Assembly: GCA_902796975.1 (NCBI GenBank)
Contig: CADBRF010000135.1
Coordinates: 1 to 10,449, forward strand
Direction: 5' to 3'
DNA: 10,449 nt
From: an uncultured Coriobacteriaceae bacterium
GTDB taxonomy: Bacteria; Actinomycetota; Coriobacteriia; Coriobacteriales; QAMH01
The stretch's first letter is position 1. Every line of letters starts with the position of its first letter. Under the pieces are notes generated by a model. The model saw only the letters and a list, made by a program, of their open reading frames with translations. It did no database searches and had not been told where the DNA came from. Shown here in pieces: positions 1 through 6,421 of this stretch. The translations under genes and the position numbers were made by a program.

Positions 1-122
1 CTTGCTCCGCTGCTCAGCTCGTACAGGATGAGAATCGCCCATTTTCCCGAGAGCAACTGCTGCGCAGTAACATAGGGGCACTGCCCGAACTGCCCTGCTC
101 TCTCACATTGCTCTCTCTTCAA
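1..122 (-). CDS. HxlR-family winged-helix transcriptional regulator, N-terminal fragment (cut by window edge)
   Basis: Minus-strand translation from a TTG at 122 gives 40 residues running off the left edge. The segment FGQCPYVTAQQL, followed by LSGKWAILILYELSSG, matches the start of HxlR-type regulators: a Cys-Pro pair, then helix 1 and the G-K-W-x-I-L-I-L hallmark. HxlR proteins are small (about 100-120 aa) dimeric DNA-binding proteins. They often sense quinones, diamide or aldehydes, sometimes through the N-terminal cysteine, and often control a divergent oxidoreductase gene. The Cys at residue 15 sits at the position used for sensing in some members. The TTG start is chosen because GGGAG lies 5 bases upstream and an in-frame TGA lies further upstream with no ATG or GTG in between. 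Divergent from the dioxygenase at 293, which it probably regulates (inference). The helix-turn-helix core and wing lie outside the window. Confidence 0.8.
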   Translation of the reverse strand, partial: MKREQCERAGQFGQCPYVTAQQLLSGKWAILILYELSSGA

Positions 123-155
123 AGCCTCTCCCTCTCCCAGTGTCCACCAGAGCCT

Positions 156-173
156 AGTATGGTGAAAGATACT
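156..173. promoter_or_regulatory. inverted repeat, candidate HxlR operator
   Basis: AGTAT (156-160) and ATACT (169-173) form a perfect 5-base inverted repeat with an 8-base spacer. The site lies 34 bases upstream of the HxlR start codon and 120 bases before the dioxygenase. HxlR-family operators such as those of YodB are inverted repeats built on TACT/AGTA half-sites, so the bases are similar, but the half-sites here are in the opposite order. That this is the operator is inference. Confidence 0.35.
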
Positions 174-204
174 TGCTCAAGATGAAAATCCTAATAGGCG
201 CTCA

Positions 205-214
205 AGCATATGCT
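205..214. repeat. 10-base perfect palindrome AGCATATGCT in the divergent region
   Basis: AGCATATGCT reads the same on both strands and sits at the edge of the AT-rich patch between the regulator and the dioxygenase. It is a second possible binding site for a dimeric regulator. A 10-base palindrome can occur by chance in AT-rich DNA, so confidence in function is low. Confidence 0.3.
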
Positions 215-292
215 CATAAAATTATATCTAGTCAATTTATTAAAGCATGTTGGATATCTGAAGTATAGAAATATTTTCACAAGGAGGCACAT

Positions 293-1075
293 ATGAGCGA
301 AGCTAGAATGCCCGTGATTTTCTCCGGCCACGGGAGCCCCATGCTGGCACTTGAAGATACTGAGGTCACGAAAGGCCTGCAGGCAGTCGGAAGGGAGGTT
401 GTTGAGAAATTCGGGAAGCCGAAGGCGATTCTCGCTGTATCCGCGCACTGGTTCACACACGGAACTTTCGTTCAGACCGATGAGAACCCGCGACAGGTCT
501 ACGATATGTATGGCTTCCCCGATGAGCTCTACGCTTTCGAGTATCCCGTGAAAGGCTGCCCCGAGCTGGGAAAACGAGTAGAGGAGCTGCTGGGTGACAA
601 GGTCTCTGTCAACAATTCCTGGGGCATCGACCATGGCACTTGGACGGTCCTCTGTCACATGTTTCCCAAGGCCGACATCCCGGTGGTCCAATTGTCCGTC
701 GACGCCGATATCTCCGTTGAGGAAATCTACGAGCTGGGCACACTTCTTGCCCCCTTGCGCGAGGAAGGTTACCTCGTCTTCGCCAGCGGAAATGTCGTCC
801 ATAACCTCTACCGCGTGGAGTGGGACAACCCAGATGGCTCACCTCAGGCTGTCTCTTTTAACACGCGTGTTATCGATGACGTGAAGACGCGCAAGGACGA
901 CGCCGTCATGCACTACGAGAACTATCCCGAGCACGCATATGCTGTCCCCACGCCCGACCACTATTTGCCGCTTATCTACATGCTGGGCGCCGCGAAGAAC
1001 GAGGAGCCGAGAGTTTTCAACAACCACAGCGAACTTGGGTCCATCTCCATGACCGGATTCGCTTTCGGCATGTAG
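293..1075 (+). CDS. ygiD: YgiD/DODA-type extradiol ring-cleavage dioxygenase (LigB superfamily)
   Basis: The 260-aa product matches class III extradiol dioxygenases of the YgiD/4,5-DOPA dioxygenase group over its whole length (E. coli YgiD is about 260-270 aa). The family binds one metal ion and uses O2 to open catechol rings; DOPA is the known substrate of YgiD and plant DODA. The expected histidines are present: GHGSP (His13), SAHWF (His52), WGIDHGTW (His114), SGNVVHN (His170) and TPDHYLPL (His223). There is no signal peptide, so it should be cytoplasmic. AAGGAGG five bases before the ATG fixes the start. It is a single gene, divergent from an HxlR-type regulator and followed by a bidirectional terminator, so its expression is probably tied to that regulator (inference). 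The physiological substrate cannot be told from sequence. An O2-using enzyme would be odd if the host is a strict anaerobe. Confidence 0.92.
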   Translation: MSEARMPVIFSGHGSPMLALEDTEVTKGLQAVGREVVEKFGKPKAILAVSAHWFTHGTFVQTDENPRQVYDMYGFPDELYAFEYPVKGCPELGKRVEELLGDKVSVNNSWGIDHGTWTVLCHMFPKADIPVVQLSVDADISVEEIYELGTLLAPLREEGYLVFASGNVVHNLYRVEWDNPDGSPQAVSFNTRVIDDVKTRKDDAVMHYENYPEHAYAVPTPDHYLPLIYMLGAAKNEEPRVFNNHSELGSISMTGFAFGM

Positions 1076-1171
1076 AGAAAAACGCGAGACAAGCGCGCAG
1101 AACTGCTCCACAAGGGAACGCTCACGCTGAAGTAGCGGCTCGAAAAATCCCATAGGTACTAAGAACACGAA

Positions 1172-1202
1172 AAAGGCGCCTGCCAAGCCGGTAGACGCCT
1201 TT
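1172..1202. terminator. bidirectional intrinsic terminator between dioxygenase and purN
   Basis: AAAGGCGCCT (1172-1181) pairs with AGACGCCTTT (1193-1202), a 10-base-pair stem with one G-T type pair and an 11-base loop. A T-rich run (TTTCTTT, 1200-1206) follows on the plus strand and AAAAA at 1170-1174 gives a U-tract on the minus strand. It lies in the 152-base gap between two convergent genes and can serve both. Confidence 0.85.
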
Positions 1203-1227
1203 CTTTATGAGCGTGTGAAATGCTCTC

Positions 1228-1866
1228 TTACTCGATGTCGCCCTGGTCAATGGTGACGGCGCCGTCTTCTCCGACGTGAACGCGGCCATCTGCCAGAAGC
1301 TGAACGACCTTGGGGTAATAGGCGTGCTCGGCATCGTGGATGCGCGCCTCGAGCGTGTCGAGCGTGTCGTTCGGAAGGACCGGGACCTCCTTCTGCACGA
1401 TGATGGGCCCCTGGTCGTATTCCTCGTTGGCGAAGTGGAAGGTGATGCCCGTCACCTTATCGCCCGCTTCAAACGCCTCTTGGATGCCATGGGCGCCCGG
1501 GTGCTTGGGCAAAAGCGCCGGGTGCAAATTGACGATGCGACTCGGATAGGCGTTGAGGAGCAGCGGGGTGACCTTTCGCATGTAGCCCGCCATGATGACG
1601 TAGGCGATGTCATGCTCCTTGAACGCATCGATCATGCGCTGGTCTACCTTCTCCGGCTCCGCATAGTCTTCGCGCTGGAACACGAGCGTCTCGAGGCCCG
1701 CCTTCTTGGCGCGCTCGATGCCATAAGCGTCGGGGTTGGAAGCCACAACAAGCTCAATGCGAGCGTTCAGGTGCCCAGCCTCAATAGCATCGATGAGAGC
1801 CTGGAGGTTCGTGCCGCTGCCAGAGACGAGAACAGCAATGCGGAGGGGCTCAGAAGAGGTTTTCAT
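1228..1866 (-). CDS. purN: phosphoribosylglycinamide formyltransferase PurN
   Basis: The 212-aa protein transfers the formyl group of 10-formyltetrahydrofolate to GAR, giving FGAR, the third step of de novo IMP synthesis in the cytoplasm. Length agrees with the family (E. coli 212 aa). Visible are the N-terminal phosphate-binding GSGTN (16-20) and the active-site trio: Asn113 and His115 in NLHPALLP, and Asp151 in the segment VTGITFHFANEEYDQGP. The ATG at 1866 is preferred over a longer reading because GGGAGG lies six bases upstream and the protein then begins just before the first beta strand (LRIAVLVSGSG). The gene overlaps the 3' end of purM by 17 bases in another frame, so the two are surely co-transcribed and perhaps translationally coupled. 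The transcript ends at the terminator at 1172-1202. Confidence 0.96.
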   Translation of the reverse strand: MKTSSEPLRIAVLVSGSGTNLQALIDAIEAGHLNARIELVVASNPDAYGIERAKKAGLETLVFQREDYAEPEKVDQRMIDAFKEHDIAYVIMAGYMRKVTPLLLNAYPSRIVNLHPALLPKHPGAHGIQEAFEAGDKVTGITFHFANEEYDQGPIIVQKEVPVLPNDTLDTLEARIHDAEHAYYPKVVQLLADGRVHVGEDGAVTIDQGDIE

Positions 1867-2905
1867 AGCTGACCTCCCCATTGCCGGCGACAATGACGCC
1901 GACCTTCCACACCGTCTCACCCGTGGACCTCAGCTGTTCAGCTGCCGCATCAGCCTGGTCTGCAGGCACGATAACGCACATGCCTAGGCCCATGTTGAAG
2001 GTGCGAAGCGCTTCTGGCAGGGAGAGCCCTGCTGCATTCACCACGTACTTGATAATAGCGGGGCAGTCCCAGCTGCCATAATCAAGCAGCGCGTTGACGT
2101 TCGCCGGAAGAGCCCGGTTGAGGTTCTCCGAAATGCCGCCGCCGGTGATGTGGGCAACAGCGTGGACATCGATGCCAGTCTTGAGAAGCGCGAGAATCGA
2201 CTTGACGTAGATGCGGGTGGGAACGAGCAGGGCGTCGAGCACACTCATATCATCGAGCTCATCATTGGGAGCTTGCAGCTCCTCCATGGTCATCTTCTCC
2301 GTCACGGCGCGACGTACGAGCGAATAGCCGTTGGAGTGAATGCCGGAGGATGCGAGGCCGAGAACGACATCGCCTTCCTGAACATGCTCTGGGTCGAGCA
2401 TCTTGGGGCGGTCAACGGCACCCACGGCAAAGCCAGAGAGGTCATAGTCGTCCGGGTCCATAACACCAGGATGCTCCGCCATCTCGCCGCCAACCAGGGC
2501 GCAGCCGGCCTGCTTGCAGCCTTCGGCAATGCCACCGACAATCTGCGCGACCTGCTCGCTCTTAAGCTTGCCGATGGCAATGTAGTCGAGGAAGAAGAGG
2601 GGCTCGGCACCGCAAGCGCGAATATCGTTGACGCACATTGCGACGAGGTCAATGCCAACTGTGTCGTGTTTGCCCGCCATTTGGGCTAGAGCGAGCTTGG
2701 TCCCCACGCCGTCTGTGCCAGACACGAGCAGGGGGTCCTCCATGCCCTTGAGCGCGGCCACAGAAAACAGACCGCCAAAACCGCCGATATCGCCGATGAC
2801 TTCGGGGCGGTAGGTGGATTTCACGGCATCGTGAATAGCATGAACCGCACGGGCGCCTTCGTCGATATCAACGCCGGCATCTTTATAGGTAATCTCTTCG
2901 CTCAT
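1850..2905 (-). CDS. purM: phosphoribosylformylglycinamidine cyclo-ligase (AIR synthetase) PurM
   Basis: The 351-aa enzyme uses ATP to close FGAM to AIR, the fifth step of IMP synthesis. It belongs to the PurM/PurL/SelD ATP-binding superfamily. Motifs seen: GFGGLFS (42-48), GTDGVGTK (63-70) in the nucleotide-binding segment, CVNDI (91-95), and GGEMAEHPG (139-147). Length is close to E. coli PurM (345 aa). The ATG at 2905 is chosen because GAGAGGAG precedes it at good spacing and the protein then starts MSEEITYKDAGVD, as in the family; an upstream in-frame ATG at 3055 would run through the purF terminator. It is separated from purF by that terminator, so it probably has its own promoter, and it overlaps purN by 17 bases. 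Confidence 0.96.
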   Translation of the reverse strand: MSEEITYKDAGVDIDEGARAVHAIHDAVKSTYRPEVIGDIGGFGGLFSVAALKGMEDPLLVSGTDGVGTKLALAQMAGKHDTVGIDLVAMCVNDIRACGAEPLFFLDYIAIGKLKSEQVAQIVGGIAEGCKQAGCALVGGEMAEHPGVMDPDDYDLSGFAVGAVDRPKMLDPEHVQEGDVVLGLASSGIHSNGYSLVRRAVTEKMTMEELQAPNDELDDMSVLDALLVPTRIYVKSILALLKTGIDVHAVAHITGGGISENLNRALPANVNALLDYGSWDCPAIIKYVVNAAGLSLPEALRTFNMGLGMCVIVPADQADAAAEQLRSTGETVWKVGVIVAGNGEVSYENLF

Positions 2906-2941
2906 TGCGCTCCTCTCGTTGTCGGAACAACTACAGTTTCG

Positions 2942-2972
2942 CACATATATCAACTGGTGGAGTGGACAATTA
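2942..2972 (-). promoter_or_regulatory. possible purM promoter patch
   Basis: Because an intrinsic terminator lies between purF and purM, a purM promoter is expected in 2906-3015. On the minus strand this AT-rich patch contains TTGTCC (2969-2964) and, downstream, TATATG (2949-2944) and TATGTG (2947-2942). TTGTCC to TATGTG has a 16-base spacer but matches the consensus poorly; TTGTCC to TATATG is only 14 bases apart. Placement is weak; the need for a promoter is an inference from the terminator. Confidence 0.25.
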
Positions 2973-3015
2973 CGGGGTAAAACGTCCGCGTGTACGAGGT
3001 CTGCGTAGCCGCATG

Positions 3016-3046
3016 AAAAAGCGGGCACGCATTGAAACGCGCCCGC
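3016..3046 (-). terminator. intrinsic terminator downstream of purF
   Basis: On the minus strand GCGGGCGCG (3046-3038) pairs with CGTGCCCGC (3029-3021), nine pairs with one G-T pair and an 8-base loop, followed directly by TTTTT (3020-3016). The hairpin starts 11 bases after the purF stop codon. It should end or attenuate purF transcription before purM. Confidence 0.85.
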
Positions 3047-3057
3047 CTTCATCAAGA

Positions 3058-4602
3058 CTATTCAGCTGGCTTTTCGCCATTGACAAGCGGTTTCATATGA
3101 GGCAGGAACGAGCCCTTGGAAATCTGCTCGGAAATCTGGACGGGATAGACGCCGTTGAAGCAGGCGGTACAGAAAGGTGCATCGGTGCACTCTTCCTTCA
3201 TGCAGACGTAGCCGGGCACGCCGAGCATACCCACAGGCGTCTTCTCGCCCGGTGCCGGCGCATGCATGCCAACGGCAGCAACGAGGCCCGCAAGGCTGAT
3301 GTATTCGAGCGAATCAGCCCCGACGAACTCCTGAATCCCCTCTTTTGTCTTTGTGGCGGCGATGAGCTGGTCTTGCGTATCGGTGTCGATGCCGTAGAAA
3401 CAGGGCCATTTCGTCTCCGGAGAAACGATGCGCAGGTGGACTTCCGTCGCTCCGGCTTCGCGCAGCATCTGGACGAGCTGGCGGGACGTGTTGCCACGCA
3501 CGATGCTGTCGTCGATGACCACGAGGCGTTTGCCCTCGATGGAGACGCGCATGGGGTTGAGCTTCATACGGATGCCCATCTTGCGGAGCTCCTGAGTAGG
3601 CTGAATGAAGGTACGACCGATATAGCGGTTCTTCACGATGCCCTCAGCATAGGGAATGCCCAGCTCATGGGCATAGCCGATGGCGCCCGGGATGCCACTG
3701 TCGGGCACGCCGATGACGAGGTCTGCGTCTGCAGGAGCCTCGCGGGCGAGAATCCTGCCCATCCACTGACGGTCCTGGTAGACCGTGGACCCGTCGAGAA
3801 TGCTATCGGGACGGGCGAAGTAGACGTGCTCGAAAATGCAGGGAGTGTAGCGCCGCGCGGGAACCGCCTGCTCACACACCATTCCCTCGGCGTTGAAGCG
3901 GATGACCTCACCAGGGTGCACGTCGCGCAGATAGGTCGCTCCAACCAGGTCGAGCGCGCATGTCTCACTTGACACAACATACCCGCCCTCATCAGGCAAA
4001 ACGCCGATGCAGAGCGGACGGATACCATTGGGATCGCGGAAGGCATAAAGCGCGTCATCGGTGATGAGCGCCATGGCATAGGCTCCCTCGATGAGTTCCA
4101 TAGTGCGACGAATGCCCTCGCGGATATGATGGCTCTTGCGGGTGAAATCGCCAATGAGGCGAGTTGCCACTTCCGAATCGGTCCGGGACCTGAAGGCAAC
4201 GCCGCGCTCCATGAGCTCCTCGCGGATATGATTGGTGTTCACGAGCGTGCCGTTATGGGCAACGGCGATATCCTGGTCGTCGATTGCAGAGAGGTGAGGC
4301 TGGGCAGCATCCCAATCGTCTGCTCCCCCGCTCGTAGAATAGCGCACATGACCAAGGGCGACAAAACCCGTGAGTGCAGCGAAATCGTCTTCTCTAAAGA
4401 CTTCAGTGACGAGGCCCAGGTCCTTGTTCACCAGGACTGCCTTGCCATCACCCACCGCGATTCCTGCAGATTCCTGGCCGCGGTGCTGCAGCGCCTGCAA
4501 GGCGAAGTAGGTAAGACGGCCTACATCACGCCCCGGGGCATATATGCCAAAAATGCCACATTCCTCATTTAACTGATTGTCATCAAGCCAGCAGTTATTC
4601 AC
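3058..4602 (-). CDS. purF: amidophosphoribosyltransferase PurF (Bacillus-type, Fe-S)
   Basis: The 514-aa enzyme makes 5-phosphoribosylamine from PRPP and glutamine, the committed step of IMP synthesis. An N-terminal Ntn glutaminase domain (from Cys15) has HRGQES (40-45), Arg87 in RYST and NGT (117-119). The C-terminal phosphoribosyltransferase domain has the PRPP loop VVIDDSIVRGNTS (361-373). Residues 1-14, ending in LNEE before Cys15, look like the cleaved propeptide of the B. subtilis type. Cys255, Cys401, Cys478 and Cys481 sit in the contexts of the four [4Fe-4S] ligands of that type (CIFEHVYF, PCFYGID, CTAC), so an oxygen-sensitive cluster is expected. The GTG at 4602 is preferred over an ATG at 4677 because CAGGA lies five bases upstream and the resulting propeptide has a usual length. 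A terminator follows the stop, which sets it apart from purMN. Confidence 0.96.
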   Translation of the reverse strand: MNNCWLDDNQLNEECGIFGIYAPGRDVGRLTYFALQALQHRGQESAGIAVGDGKAVLVNKDLGLVTEVFREDDFAALTGFVALGHVRYSTSGGADDWDAAQPHLSAIDDQDIAVAHNGTLVNTNHIREELMERGVAFRSRTDSEVATRLIGDFTRKSHHIREGIRRTMELIEGAYAMALITDDALYAFRDPNGIRPLCIGVLPDEGGYVVSSETCALDLVGATYLRDVHPGEVIRFNAEGMVCEQAVPARRYTPCIFEHVYFARPDSILDGSTVYQDRQWMGRILAREAPADADLVIGVPDSGIPGAIGYAHELGIPYAEGIVKNRYIGRTFIQPTQELRKMGIRMKLNPMRVSIEGKRLVVIDDSIVRGNTSRQLVQMLREAGATEVHLRIVSPETKWPCFYGIDTDTQDQLIAATKTKEGIQEFVGADSLEYISLAGLVAAVGMHAPAPGEKTPVGMLGVPGYVCMKEECTDAPFCTACFNGVYPVQISEQISKGSFLPHMKPLVNGEKPAE

Positions 4603-4786
4603 GTTTATCCTGCCCTTCACAAGAAATGCGCATACGGCACCATTATGCAGCCCGTGATGTTCGCCAAATGTAAACACTTTGTTTCAGACGCTGGTAACGC
4701 TACAAGAATAGTCCGCTCGCGCCCATTCGGAAACCCCAACGGCTCCTGTGCCCGCCCAAACGTTCAGGGAGCTGCACGCGGGGTGC
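4603..4786 (-). promoter_or_regulatory. purF upstream region, promoter not resolved
   Basis: The 184 bases between the regulator's terminator and the purF start must hold the purF promoter. On the minus strand I see TATTCT (about 4714-4709) and TTTACA, but no -35/-10 pair with good match and spacing. No purine riboswitch structure is recognised. Two CGAA-containing segments resemble the core of the Firmicute PurR box only partly. Otherwise I see nothing in this stretch. Confidence 0.3.
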
Positions 4787-4824
4787 AAAAAATAAAATGG
4801 CGCCCCGCAGACACGAGACGCCAT
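4787..4824 (-). terminator. strong intrinsic terminator downstream of the LytTR regulator
   Basis: On the minus strand ATGGCGTCTC (4824-4815) pairs with GGGGCGCCAT (4806-4797), ten pairs with two G-T pairs around an 8-base loop, followed by TTTATTTTTT (4796-4787). It begins 22 bases past the stop codon of the response regulator and insulates purF from it. Confidence 0.9.
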
Positions 4825-4846
4825 CATAATGCAATGCGGGTTACCC

Positions 4847-5560
4847 CTAAAGGCCGAGCGCCTTCTTGAGCGAAGCAGCACGGCGGCGAGAAACGGGAAT
4901 CTTCTCCTCCTCGCCGGTGAGCGTGAGCAGGAGCGTGCCGCCACTCACAGAATCCACTTCCTCGACACAGCTCAGGTTGACAAGGTAGCGGCGATGCACG
5001 CGGAAGAAGCCAAGCGGCTCGAGCTTGGACTCCAGCTGCGCCAAGGAAACGGTGGAAAGATACCGGTCGTTTTCCGTATGCAGGTAGGAATAATCGTCCT
5101 TGGCCATGATGTAATGAATCTTATTGGCAGGGACGAGCAGCTTCTTGCCACCCTTTTCAACGGGAATGCGCTCGTTCGCAGTGGAGCGACCCTGGGCTGC
5201 AATGAGCTGCTTGACCTTGTTGATGGCCTTGAGCAGACGGTCCGTCTCAACGGGCTTGACCAAGTAATCCGTTGCCTCGACCTCGAATGCCTTGACGGCG
5301 AACTCGCTGTAGGCGGTGACGAAGATGATGTAGGGCGGGTACTTGAGCTTGCGCAAGGCATCGGCAAGCTGCAGGCCATTGGCACCGGGCATGTTCACAT
5401 CGAGGAACATGATGTCTGCACCGACGTCGCGAAGTTTCTCGATGGCTTCACGGACATTGGCTGCCTCGGCTACAACTTCGACCTCACCGGTCTCGTCGAG
5501 CAGAAAATTCAATTCGGAGCGCGCGGGCGCTTCGTCGTCTACGATAATTGCTTTTAGCAT
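4847..5560 (-). CDS. LytTR-family response regulator
   Basis: The 237-aa protein has a CheY-like receiver (about 1-120) and a LytTR DNA-binding domain (about 132-235). The receiver shows the acidic pair Asp8-Asp9 in IIVDDE, phosphoacceptor Asp54 in FLDVNMPG, Thr82 in VTAY and Lys102 in LVKP. The LytTR part has the typical segments IHYIMAKDDYSYLHT and FFRVHRRYLVNL. Such proteins are phosphorylated by LytS/YehU-type kinases and bind paired direct repeats upstream of target genes. The likely partner kinase is on the same strand at 8162-6855, with a plus-strand gene pair between them. The ATG at 5560 is preferred to the one at 5572 because GGAG lies six bases before it, whereas the upstream ATG overlaps that site. 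Targets are unknown; cell-envelope or nutrient-uptake genes are common in the family. Confidence 0.93.
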   Translation of the reverse strand: MLKAIIVDDEAPARSELNFLLDETGEVEVVAEAANVREAIEKLRDVGADIMFLDVNMPGANGLQLADALRKLKYPPYIIFVTAYSEFAVKAFEVEATDYLVKPVETDRLLKAINKVKQLIAAQGRSTANERIPVEKGGKKLLVPANKIHYIMAKDDYSYLHTENDRYLSTVSLAQLESKLEPLGFFRVHRRYLVNLSCVEEVDSVSGGTLLLTLTGEEEKIPVSRRRAASLKKALGL

Positions 5561-5790
5561 CTGACACTCCATCCTAGTTGTAAAACGTATTCTATCATGC
5601 CAGAGAGAAATGCATCTGACTATTCACTAGTGCAATCGATGAACACACCCGCGAGAAAAAGTTTCCACAGGGTTTTATTAGCACATCGACGCAATTTCAA
5701 AACGGTCTTCAACTACAATCCACGTGATAATCGCATTGAATGCGCTCTATCGCAACAACTGTAGGCAACTTGTTATCGGAGCCCGAACAA
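5561..5790. promoter_or_regulatory. divergent region between LytTR regulator and CobW-like gene
   Basis: This 230-base gap carries the promoters of both flanking genes. For the regulator, TAGAAT at 5594-5589 on the minus strand is a good -10 candidate, giving a short leader of about 20 bases; its -35 is poor. For the plus strand, GATAAT (5726-5731) and TACAAT (5714-5719) are possible -10 elements, also without a good -35. A GGAG (5779-5782) lies nine bases before the ATG at 5791. I see no small gene here. Confidence 0.45.
5732..5744. promoter_or_regulatory. inverted repeat CGCAT-TGA-ATGCG, candidate operator
   Basis: CGCAT (5732-5736) and ATGCG (5740-5744) form a perfect 13-base inverted repeat. 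It overlaps or lies directly downstream of the candidate -10 GATAAT at 5726-5731, the usual place for a repressor site, and sits 47 bases before the CobW-like start. Since COG0523 proteins are often under metal-responsive repressors, a metal regulator is a plausible binder (inference); it does not match a known Zur or Fur box that I can recall. Confidence 0.35.
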
Positions 5791-6420
5791 ATGAAGGTCA
5801 TCATCCTCGGAGGATTTCTCGGCTCGGGAAAGACGAGCGTGCTTTTGCAGCTCGTCTCGCGCATGGCAGCCCAAGATCCCGATATTCCCAACCGCATTGC
5901 GATCATCGAGAACGAGATTGGCGATATCGGCGTAGACAACCAGACAATCGGGACTTCCGGTGATTACACCGTCCAGAATATGTTTTCGGGATGTGTCTGC
6001 TGCACGCTCATTGGCAATCTTCTCACCGCGCTATGCAAGCTAAGGGACGAAGTCAACCCTGCTTATGTCGTAATCGAGCCAAGCGGGGTTGCCAACCCCG
6101 GACAGATCTCCCAGGAGATTCGCAACTACACGGAGATACCCGTGGGTGTCGTCGCCGTCGCGGACGCCGAGCGCTGGCAGAAGCTATCAACCAGGCTCGG
6201 AAGACTTGTGGGAAGCCAGATGCAGGCAGCAGATCTGGTGCTGCTCAACAAGGTGGATTGCGTTGACGAGGAAGCGCTTTTAAAGGCTGAGGACTCCATC
6301 AGAAATCTCGGCTGCACATGTCCCATCAGGCGCGTGAGTGCAAAGAGCGCCATCGAACCCACTATATTAGATGAAATCTGCACGTGCGGGGAATCACGCA
6401 CAACAGGAGAGCAGGGGTAG
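5791..6420 (+). CDS. CobW/COG0523-type G3E GTPase, GTPase domain only
   Basis: The 209-aa protein is a P-loop GTPase of the G3E/COG0523 group, whose members insert or hand over Zn, Co or other metals to proteins and cofactors. Motifs in order: Walker A GGFLGSGKT (7-15); the NEIGDIGVD segment (41-49); the metal-binding CVCC (68-71) in the family position of CxCC; EPSG (96-99), the Walker B-type motif; and NKVD (153-156), the guanine-specificity motif. COG0523 proteins are usually 300-400 aa with a separate CobW_C domain; this one ends soon after the GTPase fold. It has two extra Cys-x-Cys pairs near its end (175/177 and 197/199), which could also bind metal. The ATG at 5791 is chosen because MKVIILGGFLG is the standard family N-terminus. 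One base separates its stop from the next gene, so the two form an operon. The metal and the client are not shown by the sequence. Confidence 0.9.
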   Translation: MKVIILGGFLGSGKTSVLLQLVSRMAAQDPDIPNRIAIIENEIGDIGVDNQTIGTSGDYTVQNMFSGCVCCTLIGNLLTALCKLRDEVNPAYVVIEPSGVANPGQISQEIRNYTEIPVGVVAVADAERWQKLSTRLGRLVGSQMQAADLVLLNKVDCVDEEALLKAEDSIRNLGCTCPIRRVSAKSAIEPTILDEICTCGESRTTGEQG

Positions 6421-6421
6421 C

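Larger units (their letters stand above)
123..292. promoter_or_regulatory. divergent promoter region between the HxlR regulator and the dioxygenase
   Basis: This 170-base intergenic region must drive both genes. Its right part, from about 205 to 286, is clearly more AT-rich than the genes around it. Seen directly: TATAAT read on the minus strand at about 222-227, a TATAGA at 264-269 on the plus strand, and the strong site AAGGAGG five bases before the ATG at 293. No -35/-10 pair with good spacing stands out, so exact promoters are not assigned. Two inverted repeats in it are listed separately as possible operators. Confidence 0.5.

Noticed and set aside
84..142. CT-rich stretch that looks like a low-complexity repeat
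   Set aside because: It is explained by the GAG/AGA codons at the start of the HxlR gene and its GGGAG-rich ribosome binding region on the minus strand.
191..802. Minus-strand open frame (203 codons) opposite the dioxygenase
   Set aside because: The plus-strand frame is a full YgiD-like protein with all metal-binding histidines and a strong AAGGAGG site.
2905..3972. Long plus-strand open frame (355 codons) antisense to purF
   Set aside because: It lies opposite clear purF and the purF-purM gap; the translation is Arg/His/Asp-rich without recognisable motifs, as expected for the antisense of a GC-rich gene.
4603..4786. Firmicute-type PurR boxes upstream of purF
   Set aside because: Segments such as TTTCCGAATGG and GGCGAACAT match only the CGAA core of the box and lack the flanking AT positions, so no claim is made.
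4603..4786. Purine riboswitch or other RNA leader before purF
   Set aside because: I could not find the three-way junction or the conserved loop bases of a purine riboswitch.
4829..5557. Plus-strand open frame (242 codons) covering the LytTR regulator
   Set aside because: It mirrors the regulator gene codon for codon on the other strand and has no ribosome binding site or motif of its own.
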